Source: Bacteroidota bacterium (GTDB taxonomy: Bacteria > Bacteroidota > Bacteroidia > UKL13-3). From it: a stretch of DNA of 64,000 nt. The DNA lies in assembly GCA_027488905.1 (NCBI GenBank), contig JAIYAT010000035.1:434001-498000 (forward strand), written 5' to 3'. The notes beneath the pieces were generated by a model that searched no databases, was not told the DNA's origin, and saw only the letters and a program-made list of their open reading frames with translations. A program made the translations under genes and the position numbers. This document shows positions 17,167 to 26,353 of this stretch, one piece after another (the first letter of the stretch is position 1; the number at the start of each line of letters is the position of its first letter).

Positions 17167-19836
17167 TTATCGAATTAGCGTTATTGTTCCATTTAAATCG
17201 TACAACTTTCCAGTAGTAGATTTAGCTTTTAAAACATAAAAATACACCCCTTCTGGGCACGGCAAGTCCATATATGTGCCATTCCACCAAACACCACCAG
17301 GCATTTGGGTTTTATGCAGTAGTTCACCCCACCGTGAATAAACCATCAATTCTAAAAAATCAAACTGACTTTTGGTATACACCACTTCAAATACTTCGTT
17401 TAAGCCATTGCCTTGAGGGGTAAAAACATTGGGTACAAATAAGAACTCATCTTCATTTACTGTAAGTATTTGACTAGTAGAATCCACACAGCCATAGGCA
17501 TCACTTGCAAACAACTTAACCAGATATTTTCCTGCGTTGTAATAAATATAAGTTGGATTTTTTGAGGTATCCATGTTTGCTTCACCAAAATCCCACATAA
17601 ACTGATTTGCATTTGAGCTACTTTTGTTTTCAAAATTTACGGTTAATGGTTTGAACCCAACACTGGGATTTGCACTAAAGGAAGCTATAACTTCTGGATA
17701 AATTCGGATATATACTGAATCTTTGGTTTGGCATATATCATTTTGCGCGGTCAATACATAATAGGTGCTAACATTTGGCTTTACAAATGGATCAAGCACT
17801 TTTGCGTCGTTAAGGCTTGGGTCAAACCGCCAAGAAAAACTAGTAGCATTAGAAACTGCACCTTGTAATTGCAAACTTTGACCTTTACATAAAACTGAAT
17901 CCTTACCAGCTGCCACTATGGGAATACTAAGTATAGTGACCTCAATACTATCTAAAGCCACACAATCACCTGTTTTACCTATAACATAATACCTTGTACT
18001 AACATTTGGCCAAATCTTAGGTTCGGCCGAACTTGTATCACTCATATTCACGCGAGGATACCAATAGTACTCACTTGCACCTGATGCAAAAATTGTTATG
18101 GAATCGCCTTGGCATAAATTTAAATCATCAGCAGCACTTATATTAAAGGCAATGGTGCCAAGGATTACCAGATTTGAAGTATCGTATCCTACACAGTTTT
18201 TGAAGCCAACCACTTTATAAGCACCAGCTAGTTTAGCATATATAAAGGAGCTATCGGTTTGATTTATAAAGGTATCATTTCTGAACCAAAGAAACTGATT
18301 GACACCAAGGCTATTTGCAGTTAATAAAACACTGTCTTGGCAACTCAAACCAAGCTTATCAGCGGATAATCTTATGGAATCATTTGCTTGAAACATCGCC
18401 ACAAAACCATCCAAAGGGCCCGAAACTGGTATACTGCCAGGATTTAATTGAATGTTGGATGTGAAATACCCTGATGCAAATAAGGTATTGCTGGCAGAAA
18501 CATCTAATCCAATTATTACAACATTGCCAGCCGAACCAACTAGACGTTCTGCACTTATAGGATTACCATTTAAAGCATTAAGCGTTGCCAAAAAGCCACT
18601 CTCGGTACCACTCAAATTTAAAGTAATACTCCCAAAGTTCATTGTATTTCCATATGAACCCCCTATTAGTAAATTTGAATTTTTGTCTAAGGCAACGGCA
18701 TAACCATAGTCATTGCTAGTACTACCAAATGCTTTGGCCCAAATAATGGAGCCATTATAGTTTAATTTGACGGCAACAATGTCAAAACCACCATTAATTA
18801 CTAAGTCATAATCTAATCCGGGTGCTTGGGAGCTTAGGGTTGCATTTGCATTAATATGACCAATTGCATAAACTGCTTGTGAAGTTTTATCGATAAACAC
18901 TTTTGAAAAAGCATCTTGACCGTTGCCACCAATATGGTTTACCCAAACCCAAGTTCCTGTGCTACTTAGCTTGGCAATATAAGCGCCCCAACCGCTTATG
19001 TTGTTAATTGTAATTGAGCCAAATTGCGAAGAGCCACCTGAACAACAAGCAAAATTGCCTACCACATAAAGGTTTCCTAACTCATCTAAGCTAAGGTTAT
19101 TTGCAACATCTTGGGCAGTTCCTCCAGCAGTGGCAACATTTTGGATTGTTCCATTACTATTGTATTTGGCAACAAATAAATCTGAAGAACCTAAACTACT
19201 TTTATTTTGACTTGGGGCTCCCGACATAGATTTAAAACTAGCAGTACCAGTAAAAAATCCTGCAGCATATACATTTTCGCTAGCATCAATTTCTAAGGTA
19301 CTATTTTCATCGTTTAAAGGCCCACCAATAGCGCATACCCACCCTATTATCCCGTTATTACTCACACGTGCCAAGAAAACATCAGTGCCTCCAGCTGAGG
19401 TTAGACTATGCGTTAAATTTTGATTTGCATCAAAAAATGAGGCATTCCCACTAAAAGAACCCGATATGTAAATATTCCCAGAAGCTGCGACTTTTATACC
19501 CATAAAAGGAAACTCCCCGCCATCATCAGAAGTTCCCCCTATTTTTAATCGCCATTGTAATACTTTGTTGCAGTTGTATTTTGCTAAAAAAACATCACGA
19601 CCACCCACACTGCCTAAGTTTCTAGGTAACCCGATACTGTCTAAAGGAAGTGTGCCCGAAAATTCTCCTAACACATAATAATTATCGTTTTGGTCGGTGG
19701 CTACGTTCCAAACAATATCAGTACCATTGCCGCCAAACTTTTGAACCCAATTGAATTTTTGAGCAAAGAGACTATAATTATAACTAAAGAAAAAAATAGA
19801 AAAGAGTATATAACTTATTGTTATGTTCTGTTTCAT
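17167..19836 (-). CDS. Secreted SBBP-repeat/PKD protein with T9SS type B (gliding-associated) domain
   Basis: 889 residues. A signal peptide is followed by about eight propeller-like repeats of the SBBP kind (residues ~30-440: 'WVQKFGGNGTD...GNYYVLGEFSG', 'VFLAKYN...IGG'), then Ig-like segments and a PKD domain (about 725-800: 'VNFENKSSSNANQFMWDFGE...NPTYIYYNAGKYLVKLF'). It ends with the type B sorting domain 'FVPNVFTPQGNGLNEVF...VYSRWGELL...WNGTYMDLPCPEGVYFYVL'. It should be exported by T9SS. It starts directly after the stop of the serine hydrolase gene (TGA-ATG, zero spacing), so the two are likely co-transcribed. Confidence 0.9.
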   Translation of the reverse strand: MKQNITISYILFSIFFFSYNYSLFAQKFNWVQKFGGNGTDIVWNVATDQNDNYYVLGEFSGTLPLDSIGLPRNLGSVGGRDVFLAKYNCNKVLQWRLKIGGTSDDGGEFPFMGIKVAASGNIYISGSFSGNASFFDANQNLTHSLTSAGGTDVFLARVSNNGIIGWVCAIGGPLNDENSTLEIDASENVYAAGFFTGTASFKSMSGAPSQNKSSLGSSDLFVAKYNSNGTIQNVATAGGTAQDVANNLSLDELGNLYVVGNFACCSGGSSQFGSITINNISGWGAYIAKLSSTGTWVWVNHIGGNGQDAFSKVFIDKTSQAVYAIGHINANATLSSQAPGLDYDLVINGGFDIVAVKLNYNGSIIWAKAFGSTSNDYGYAVALDKNSNLLIGGSYGNTMNFGSITLNLSGTESGFLATLNALNGNPISAERLVGSAGNVVIIGLDVSASNTLFASGYFTSNIQLNPGSIPVSGPLDGFVAMFQANDSIRLSADKLGLSCQDSVLLTANSLGVNQFLWFRNDTFINQTDSSFIYAKLAGAYKVVGFKNCVGYDTSNLVILGTIAFNISAADDLNLCQGDSITIFASGASEYYWYPRVNMSDTSSAEPKIWPNVSTRYYVIGKTGDCVALDSIEVTILSIPIVAAGKDSVLCKGQSLQLQGAVSNATSFSWRFDPSLNDAKVLDPFVKPNVSTYYVLTAQNDICQTKDSVYIRIYPEVIASFSANPSVGFKPLTVNFENKSSSNANQFMWDFGEANMDTSKNPTYIYYNAGKYLVKLFASDAYGCVDSTSQILTVNEDEFLFVPNVFTPQGNGLNEVFEVVYTKSQFDFLELMVYSRWGELLHKTQMPGGVWWNGTYMDLPCPEGVYFYVLKAKSTTGKLYDLNGTITLIR
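17648..17657 (+). repeat. GGTTTGAACC dispersed decamer
   Basis: Inside the T9SS type B gene. On its coding strand it is read as G-GG TTC AAA CC (Gly-Phe-Lys-Pro). Confidence 0.8.
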
Positions 19837-21087
19837 TCAATTATTATTATTTGTATCATTAGCCATAATAGACAAAATATTAAAAAGTAATTCTGGCTTA
19901 TCAATTTGTTGATTAGGCTTAATAAATAAATCTTTTTGAGTAATTGCAATAACTATGTTTTTGTCTGGGATTATATGAATCATTTGTCCTCCATGCCCTC
20001 GTGCAGTAAAAGTTTTATATCCATTTGTTTCTGTAATCCAACAACCTAATCCATAACCTTTAACTTTAAAATTACTAGAGTTTTCGTTTTTCCTTTTGTA
20101 ATTTGTGGTGTAGTTAAATTGCATCCTCTTTATCCAATTTTCTGAAACAATTAAATTTGAGTCAATTTTCCCATCTTTTAGTAATAGTAATCCAATTCTC
20201 GCCATATCAGTGGTAGTCAAGTATAGGCCAAATGCTCCACTATTATTTCCATTAGATAATTTATGCCACTTTTCAGTTTGAATATTCAATGGCTTAAACA
20301 ACTTTTTTGAAGCATACTCCATGGCACTTTTTTTTGATTGTTTAAGAATTATCTCTGAAAGCAAATTATAAGATCCATTGCTGTATAAAAAAGTTTGGCC
20401 TGGTTCACTGACTAAAGGCATTTTTGTGAAAAAAAACTCGGTACAATCAAAACAATCATAAGCAAATCCAGCCTTCATACTTAGTAAATCTTGTACACTA
20501 ATTTTTAGCTTTCGAGGATCATTAAGTTTTTCTCGAAATTCAGGAAAAAAGTTAATAATTGGTTGGGTTAAACTATCAATAATTTTTTCCTCAATTGCGA
20601 TTCCTATCAATAGTGAAGTAACTGTCTTAGTTACTGAATTTAGATTAAATGCATTATTCTCGCTTGCTCCATGATAATATCTTTTAGCAATTAGTTTTCC
20701 ATTTTTAATTACTACAACACTATACAACCTATCGATATCTTCAAGTTCATTTAAAGCAGTATTAAGTTCATTCACTGGTTTTCCTTGCTCCCAGTTAAAA
20801 GATTTATAATTAGTTGAAATGAAAGTATCTCTAAACACAATGTAATTAAAACGACCAAATAAATAATTGGTTAGTAAAAACAATACCAAAAAAGGAACAC
20901 TAATGGTTAGCGTTTGCTTTCGATTCTTATCAAAAATTAAGTATGCCGAAATAATTATTGAAAAAACTAAAATACCAAGTATTGATAGTTTTTTTAAGAC
21001 AGCATAATCAAAATAACGCATCATAACAAAAACTGCAATAGTCAAGAATAAATAGAGAACTACAAAAACAGTTATTTTCTTTCCCAT
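19837..21087 (-). CDS. Membrane-anchored serine hydrolase (beta-lactamase/class C family)
   Basis: 416 residues. The first ~85 contain three to four membrane helices. The rest is a class C beta-lactamase/penicillin-binding-type serine hydrolase, with the catalytic SxxK as 'NSVTKTVT', the YxN-like 'YSNGSYNLL', and a C-terminal 'ARGHGGQMI' in the place of the KTG/HxG motif. Likely substrates are peptides, esters or cell-wall pieces outside the membrane. The start at 21087 gives a basic N-terminus ahead of the first helix. It is the first gene of a two-gene minus-strand unit with the T9SS type B protein. The DNA is more AT-rich than its neighbours. Confidence 0.85.
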   Translation of the reverse strand: MGKKITVFVVLYLFLTIAVFVMMRYFDYAVLKKLSILGILVFSIIISAYLIFDKNRKQTLTISVPFLVLFLLTNYLFGRFNYIVFRDTFISTNYKSFNWEQGKPVNELNTALNELEDIDRLYSVVVIKNGKLIAKRYYHGASENNAFNLNSVTKTVTSLLIGIAIEEKIIDSLTQPIINFFPEFREKLNDPRKLKISVQDLLSMKAGFAYDCFDCTEFFFTKMPLVSEPGQTFLYSNGSYNLLSEIILKQSKKSAMEYASKKLFKPLNIQTEKWHKLSNGNNSGAFGLYLTTTDMARIGLLLLKDGKIDSNLIVSENWIKRMQFNYTTNYKRKNENSSNFKVKGYGLGCWITETNGYKTFTARGHGGQMIHIIPDKNIVIAITQKDLFIKPNQQIDKPELLFNILSIMANDTNNNN

Positions 21088-21252
21088 TTGTTTTATTTAT
21101 GTTACAATATAAATTATGTAATTCATTATTTACCTAAAAAGATTAATAATAAAATTGTCTGATAAATATAAATAATTTCCAAGTCATTAAAAAAATATTT
21201 CAAGATTTTTATATTATAAAACAAATTGGAACTCGCATCAGTTTATAAGTAT

Positions 21253-21885
21253 ATGAAAGCAGAAATCATCTCGGAATATATCCGCCAAACCTTAGAAAAT
21301 AATGAAGCTCCATCCAGTGTTTATTTGTTTTGTAAAACCCTTGGCATGGAAGAAAAAGCATTTTACGACCATTTTTCTTCTTTAGAAGCATTGCAAGAAG
21401 ATATTTTCAACCAATGGTTCTTGGCAGTGCGAGATAAAGTCACTTCAACTGAAGTTTACAGCAGCTACAGTGCTAGAGAGAAGTTATTAGCTTTCTTCTT
21501 TGCTTGGTTCGAAACGTTAAAAGAGTATAGAAGCTATGTAAATTACCAATACCAAAAACACAAAGGAAAAGGTCCTTCACCCATGCAGTTAAATTTCTTG
21601 AATGGTATGAAGCGAAACTTTATTGAGTGGGCGCAGCAATTGATGAATGAAGGCATGGGTACCAAAGAAATAGAAGAACGTAAATTCATCAGCAACAAAT
21701 ATGGCGACGCGGCATGGTTAAATCTGTTATTTGTAACCGATTTTTGGTTGAAAGATAAAAGTTCCGGCTTCGAAAAAACAGACGAGGCAATAGAGCGTTC
21801 TGTCAATTTAGCCTTTGATTTAATTGGCAAATCTCCATTAGATTCTATGATTGAGTTTGGTAAATTTCTGTTTCAAAACCGTTAA
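21253..21885 (+). CDS. TetR-like transcriptional regulator
   Basis: About 210 residues from the ATG at 21253 (MKAEIISEYIRQTL); an upstream in-frame TTG at 21226 is less likely. The N-terminal ~50 residues form a TetR-type helix-turn-helix ('SSVYLFCKTLGMEEKAFYDHFSSLEALQEDIF'). The remainder is an all-helical ligand/dimer domain. The stop is three bases before the UbiB-family kinase gene, so the two are one operon and the regulator probably controls, or senses something related to, that kinase. Ligand unknown. Confidence 0.8.
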   Translation: MKAEIISEYIRQTLENNEAPSSVYLFCKTLGMEEKAFYDHFSSLEALQEDIFNQWFLAVRDKVTSTEVYSSYSAREKLLAFFFAWFETLKEYRSYVNYQYQKHKGKGPSPMQLNFLNGMKRNFIEWAQQLMNEGMGTKEIEERKFISNKYGDAAWLNLLFVTDFWLKDKSSGFEKTDEAIERSVNLAFDLIGKSPLDSMIEFGKFLFQNR

Positions 21886-21888
21886 TTA

Positions 21889-23220
21889 ATGGAACAAAAT
21901 AGTATTCCTGCCTCTAAGGTAGAACGCGCCATGCGCTTTGTAAAAACAGGTGCACAAATTGGTGGAAATTATATTAAGCATTATTCTAAAAAGTTGGTTG
22001 ACCCAAGCCTTACAAAGGACGGCTTACATGAAGACAATGCCACAGATGTATACAATGCTTTAAGCGAACTTAAAGGGAGCGCCTTAAAAGTTGCACAAAT
22101 GCTAAGCATGGAAAAAAACGTTTTACCACGTCAATACACCAATAAATTCCAAATGGCTCAATACAGCGCGCCACCTTTATCTGGGCCACTTATTGTACAA
22201 ACTTTTGTAAAGAACTTTGGTAAAACCCCACAAGAAATTTTCGACACTTTTGAAATGAAAGCTAGCAATGCCGCAAGCATTGGACAAGTGCATAAAGCCA
22301 CACTTAATGGAAAGAAATTAGCTGTAAAAATTCAATATCCTGGCGTGGGAGAAAGTATTAAAAGTGATTTAAGAATGGTAAAACCCATTGCTTTTAGGCT
22401 TTTAGACATGAATGAAAAAGAATTAGAAAAATACATCAAAGAGGTTGAATCTAAACTACTTGAAGAAACTGATTATGACCTGGAATTTAAGCGATCTGTA
22501 GAAATTTCTAATCTTTGCAAACACATTCCAAACCTAATTTTCACTAATTACTACAAGGAGTATTCCTCAAATAAAGTGCTAACCATGGATTGGCTTTCTG
22601 GAAATCACCTAGATGATTTCTTGCGCTTAAATCCTTCGCAAGAAGTGAGAAACAGCATTGGTCAAGCCATGTGGGACTTTTATGATTTGCAGGTGCATGA
22701 GTTAAAGTCGGTGCATGCCGACCCACATCCTGGAAATTTCCTTATGAACATGGACGGCAGCTTAGGTGTAATTGATTTTGGTTGTGTAAAAGAAATTCCA
22801 CAAGATTTTTATTTGAATTATTTTGCCCTTTTGGTGCCAGAACTCTTGCAAGATGAAACCATCATAAAGCGAATTATGCTGCAGCAAGAAATCATCAACA
22901 AAGATGATTCTTTAGCAACACAAGAAAAGATAACAGATGCTTTCGTTAAAATGACTAGGTTACTTTCAACTCCTTTCAAAGAAGGTAGCTTTGATTTTGG
23001 CAACAACGCCTACATCGATGAAATATACGCGCTTGGCGAAGAAGTAAGTAAAATGGATGAAATTAAAAAGTCGAAAGAAGGCAGAGGCTCTCAACATGCC
23101 TTATACATAAACAGAACTTATTTTGGGTTATATTCCATTCTAAATGTATTAGGCGCCAAGGTTAATACAGGCATTAGAAATTGGCGCGACCCATTGGTTC
23201 AGTTTCACCAAGCGAATTAA
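21889..23220 (+). CDS. UbiB/AarF (ABC1) family atypical kinase
   Basis: 443 residues of the ABC1/UbiB family. Visible features are the N-terminal family motif as 'LKVAQMLSM' (usually KxGQ), the alanine-rich nucleotide loop 'ASNAASIGQVHKATL', the lysine in 'LAVKIQYPG', the catalytic loop 'HADPHPGNFLM' and the metal motif 'VIDFGCV'. In other bacteria UbiB supports ubiquinone synthesis. Bacteroidota make menaquinone, so a general role in isoprenoid-lipid metabolism or membrane lipid handling is only inferred. It is co-directional with the TetR gene and convergent with the MATE gene, 6 bp apart. Confidence 0.9.
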   Translation: MEQNSIPASKVERAMRFVKTGAQIGGNYIKHYSKKLVDPSLTKDGLHEDNATDVYNALSELKGSALKVAQMLSMEKNVLPRQYTNKFQMAQYSAPPLSGPLIVQTFVKNFGKTPQEIFDTFEMKASNAASIGQVHKATLNGKKLAVKIQYPGVGESIKSDLRMVKPIAFRLLDMNEKELEKYIKEVESKLLEETDYDLEFKRSVEISNLCKHIPNLIFTNYYKEYSSNKVLTMDWLSGNHLDDFLRLNPSQEVRNSIGQAMWDFYDLQVHELKSVHADPHPGNFLMNMDGSLGVIDFGCVKEIPQDFYLNYFALLVPELLQDETIIKRIMLQQEIINKDDSLATQEKITDAFVKMTRLLSTPFKEGSFDFGNNAYIDEIYALGEEVSKMDEIKKSKEGRGSQHALYINRTYFGLYSILNVLGAKVNTGIRNWRDPLVQFHQAN

Positions 23221-23226
23221 GAATGG

Positions 23227-24642
23227 TTACACTTTAAACTGCTTCCATTTACCTCTTGAGAACAGCCAAAGTGTGAATAAACCCACAGAAGTTTCTGAAA
23301 AGAAAACACCCCAAAAAACACCGCTATGTTGCCAGCCTAACTGAATGGCCAAATAGTAAGATAAGGGGATTTGGATCAACCAGAAAAAAACTAAGTTAAT
23401 ATAAGTTGGTGTGCGAGTATCTCCAGCGCCATTAAATGCTTGAACCGATACCATCCACCAGCCGTATACTAAAAAAGAATACGAAAGGATTTTTATCCAT
23501 TCTGAACCAATATCGATAACAGGTATGCTATCCGTGAACAATCCTATGAGTTGGCGATTGAAGAAAAAATAGACCACAGAAACAAGTGACAGAAAAAGCA
23601 TGTTATAGAAACCTATTTTCCAAACGGTAGATTCTGCGCGCTGAGGACTTCCTGCCCCAAGATTTTGACCAACCAATGTTGCAGCGGCGTTAGATAAGCC
23701 CCAAGCAGGCATCATGGTAAACATCATCACTCTAATAGCGATTGTTGCTCCAGCCACTGCATTGCTTCCTATTCCAGCCAAAATACGCATCAAAAAAATC
23801 CATGAAGTCATTGCAATCATCATTTGAGCTACGCCACCTAAAGATGTTTTCACCAACTCCCACATAACGGCCAACTGAATCTTCATTTGACTTATAGTCA
23901 CTTGAATATGTTTACCACCTTTGAACAAGATAAATAATTGCATCAAAACCCCAACGCTTCTGCCGGTTGTAGTAGCAATTCCTGCACCTTCAATACCAAA
24001 GGCAGGAATAAATCCCCAACCAAAAATTAAAATTGGGTCGAGAATCATATTGATAATGTTAGCCACCCAAAGCACTCGCATAGCAATGGCTGCATCACCT
24101 GCCCCTCTAAATACAGCATTAATTACAAACAATAAAATGATGCTTAAATTACCACCAAGCATCCATTGTGTGAACTTATAGCCATGTTCAATGCTCCATG
24201 CATCAGCTCCCATTAAGGCCAATAACTCTTTTGCATAAAAAATTCCTGCCAACATAAAGGGAACAGAAATAAGTAATCCTAAAGCAATGGATTGAAACGC
24301 AGAAATTGCTGCATCATCAGCGTTCTTCTCTCCAACACGCCTTGCTACTATGGCTGTGACAGCAGTAGAAAGGCCCATGGCAAGTGCATATAATAAATAG
24401 AGATACGTTTCAGTTAACCCAACTGTGGCAACTGCAGAAGAGCCCAATTTGCCCACAAAATAAATATCCACCACAGCAAAAGCAGACTCCATTACCAACT
24501 CCAAAATCATGGGAACTGCTAATAGAAAAATAGCCTTTCGGAGCCCTATTTTAGTGTAATCTTCTTCTGAGCCACGAATGGCAGATAGCAGTTCTTGCCA
24601 TAAAGTTTTTTTGGTTTCCATTAAGCTAGGTTTAGCTTTCAA
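23227..24642 (-). CDS. MATE-family multidrug/sodium antiporter
   Basis: 471 residues with twelve hydrophobic segments and the two-fold MATE layout: 'IFLLAVPMILELVMESAFAVVDIYFVGKLGS' near the N-terminus and, in the second half, 'RVMMFTMMPAWGLSNAAATLVGQNLGAGSP'. It exports cationic compounds in exchange for sodium or protons; the substrate is unknown. The start is ATG at 24642, or ATG at 24621 seven codons later. It is convergent with the UbiB-family gene with only 6 bp between stops, and no terminator stem is seen there. Confidence 0.92.
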   Translation of the reverse strand: MKAKPSLMETKKTLWQELLSAIRGSEEDYTKIGLRKAIFLLAVPMILELVMESAFAVVDIYFVGKLGSSAVATVGLTETYLYLLYALAMGLSTAVTAIVARRVGEKNADDAAISAFQSIALGLLISVPFMLAGIFYAKELLALMGADAWSIEHGYKFTQWMLGGNLSIILLFVINAVFRGAGDAAIAMRVLWVANIINMILDPILIFGWGFIPAFGIEGAGIATTTGRSVGVLMQLFILFKGGKHIQVTISQMKIQLAVMWELVKTSLGGVAQMMIAMTSWIFLMRILAGIGSNAVAGATIAIRVMMFTMMPAWGLSNAAATLVGQNLGAGSPQRAESTVWKIGFYNMLFLSLVSVVYFFFNRQLIGLFTDSIPVIDIGSEWIKILSYSFLVYGWWMVSVQAFNGAGDTRTPTYINLVFFWLIQIPLSYYLAIQLGWQHSGVFWGVFFSETSVGLFTLWLFSRGKWKQFKV

Positions 24643-24748
24643 GTTTATAAAAAGTTTCGTTTTGAACCAAAATTAGTTGGTGGTGTGCGTTGAAAGAGAA
24701 TTCTTTATAAATGAATTCATCTTAGTTAATATTAAAGTATTGATAACA

Positions 24749-24774
24749 TTAACTTAAATTAACTTTAACTTAAG
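24749..24774 (+). promoter_or_regulatory. TTAACTTAA-type direct repeats upstream of the sulfation operon
   Basis: TTAACTTAAA (24749-24758) is followed at once by TTAACTTTAACTTAAG, giving three near-copies of TTAACTT(T/A)A. The position, about 50 bp upstream of the first operon gene, suits an operator or an AT-rich promoter region. The function is unproven. Confidence 0.3.
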
Positions 24775-24823
24775 ATGTTGCTTTATTATTTCAAGGCACA
24801 AATTGACCTTGAAACTACTAAAG

Positions 24824-25510
24824 ATGAAGCGTATTTTGCATTATGGTTTGCAAAGAAGTGGCACAAATGTTTTAGAAACTTACCTAAAGCAAAATTTCAA
24901 AATTGAACTTTTAAACAATAACCTAGAAAGGGCAAACACCCTTCACAAGCACTTTAGGTTATATGAAGACAAACAATATATCCCTGAAATACAATTTGCC
25001 AATGATCTAATTTTTAACTCATTTGCAGCATATGAGGAAAGTTTTAAATTAGAAAGCAAGGTTGATGCCATCCTAATTATTTCAAAAGACCCCTATTCTT
25101 GGCACCTAAGTTACCTTAATTGGGCAAAAAAATGTAACTGGCCAATGGTAAACTACCATTATATTGAGGAGTATAATAGATTTCACGAAAAATGGATAGC
25201 TTTTGGTAAAGAAGATAGTCGAATTAGCTTTATAAAATACATAGACTTAATCGAAAACCCTAAGCAAGTTTTGACCCAACTCAAATCAAAACATCAATTA
25301 TCTCTTAAACTTTTCAAACAGATTTTTGGAATCAACTACAGCATTCGTAAGGTATCGGAGTCTGATACCTTCACTCAAAGCAACTTGAAATTCTACACCC
25401 AAAAAGAGTATTTAAACAAATTAGGCAATACCCAAATCAAGGCTATTAATAACCTAATAAAACCTTCTATCCTATCTGAACTGGGTTATCCATTGGAATC
25501 AATAGTTTAA
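24824..25510 (+). CDS. Sulfotransferase-like protein (PAPS-dependent)
   Basis: About 228 residues from the ATG at 24824. The N-terminal 'LHYGLQRSGTNVLETYL' is a P-loop-like 5'-phosphosulfate binding motif. 'IISKDPYSWHLSYLNWAKK' matches the 3'-phosphate binding region of sulfotransferases. It would move sulfate from PAPS to an unknown acceptor such as a glycan or lipid. The assignment is strengthened by the five following genes, which make PAPS (CysC, CysD, CysN), import a likely sulfate anion and degrade the by-product PAP (CysQ). It heads the cluster and is 56 bp ahead of cysQ. Confidence 0.75.
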   Translation: MKRILHYGLQRSGTNVLETYLKQNFKIELLNNNLERANTLHKHFRLYEDKQYIPEIQFANDLIFNSFAAYEESFKLESKVDAILIISKDPYSWHLSYLNWAKKCNWPMVNYHYIEEYNRFHEKWIAFGKEDSRISFIKYIDLIENPKQVLTQLKSKHQLSLKLFKQIFGINYSIRKVSESDTFTQSNLKFYTQKEYLNKLGNTQIKAINNLIKPSILSELGYPLESIV

Positions 25511-25550
25511 ACAAAAGTGGTTAATTTGAATAAAACTAAAGTAATTATTT

Positions 25551-25560
25551 GGTTCAAACC
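25551..25560 (+). repeat. GGTTCAAACC dispersed decamer
   Basis: Intergenic copy between the sulfotransferase stop and the cysQ ATG, ending six bases before the ATG at 25567. Confidence 0.8.
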
Positions 25561-25566
25561 TACCTT

Positions 25567-26352
25567 ATGGAATATTTAAAACTAGCTATAGCTGCTTCTT
25601 TAGCAGCCGGAAAGGAGATAATGAGGGTATATGAAGGAGAAATAGCTTTTGAATTAAAGGAAGATCAATCTCCATTAACCATCGCAGATAAGCGAAGCAA
25701 TGAAGTGATTAAGGATTTTCTACTGAAAACCGAATTACCCATTATGTCTGAGGAAGACTCAGAAATACCCTATGAAATTAGAAAAAAATGGGACCGTTAT
25801 TGGTTGGTTGACCCATTGGATGGAACAAAAGAGTTTATTAAAAAGAATGGACAATTTACGGTTAACATTGCGCTCATAGAATTTGGCACTCCCGTTATTG
25901 GAGTGGTATATGCGCCAGCAATCGGAGAAATTTATTGGACTGGAAAAGATAAGATTTCCTATTATTCATCGGTTCAAAATATGGATATTGAACCCACAAA
26001 ATTGTTTGAAAGTGCTAATAAAATTAATGGTTTGAAACAAAGCAACCCCTATAAAATTGTGAAAAGTTTATCCCATAGCAATGCAGCAGATGAAATGAAA
26101 CTGGCAGAACTCTTAAAGGGGAAAACAGATGTGGAAACAATTGAAATGGGCAGTTCTTTGAAAATATGTTTGGTTGCAAAAGGGGTTGCACAAATGTATC
26201 CGAGGTTTGGACCAACCATGGAATGGGATACTGCTGCAGGCCATGCTATCGCTATAAATGCTGGCTGCAAATTTGTAAACATGGAAACACAAACGGACCT
26301 AACTTATAACAAAATTAATCTTGTTAATCCGCCATTTTTGGTTGAAGCCTAG
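25567..26352 (+). CDS. cysQ: 3'(2'),5'-bisphosphate nucleotidase CysQ
   Basis: About 261 residues of the inositol-monophosphatase superfamily. Metal-site motifs are visible: 'PIMSEEDSEIP' (Glu), 'WLVDPLDGTKEFIKKNGQFTVNIAL' (DPLDGT signature) and 'GPTMEWDTAAGHAI' (C-terminal Asp). It removes the 3'-phosphate from PAP, the by-product of PAPS-dependent sulfation, and so prevents product inhibition. The ATG at 25567 is chosen over an upstream TTG because it gives the normal N-terminus 'MEYLKLAIAASLAAG'. One base separates its stop from the SLC13 start. Confidence 0.94.
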   Translation: MEYLKLAIAASLAAGKEIMRVYEGEIAFELKEDQSPLTIADKRSNEVIKDFLLKTELPIMSEEDSEIPYEIRKKWDRYWLVDPLDGTKEFIKKNGQFTVNIALIEFGTPVIGVVYAPAIGEIYWTGKDKISYYSSVQNMDIEPTKLFESANKINGLKQSNPYKIVKSLSHSNAADEMKLAELLKGKTDVETIEMGSSLKICLVAKGVAQMYPRFGPTMEWDTAAGHAIAINAGCKFVNMETQTDLTYNKINLVNPPFLVEA

Positions 26353-26353
26353 C

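Noticed and set aside
25551-25560. GGTTCAAACC as a tRNA T-arm, hinting at a tRNA gene
   Set aside because: The string resembles the T-loop consensus, but no acceptor stem, D-arm or anticodon arm surrounds this copy or the others; several lie inside genes.
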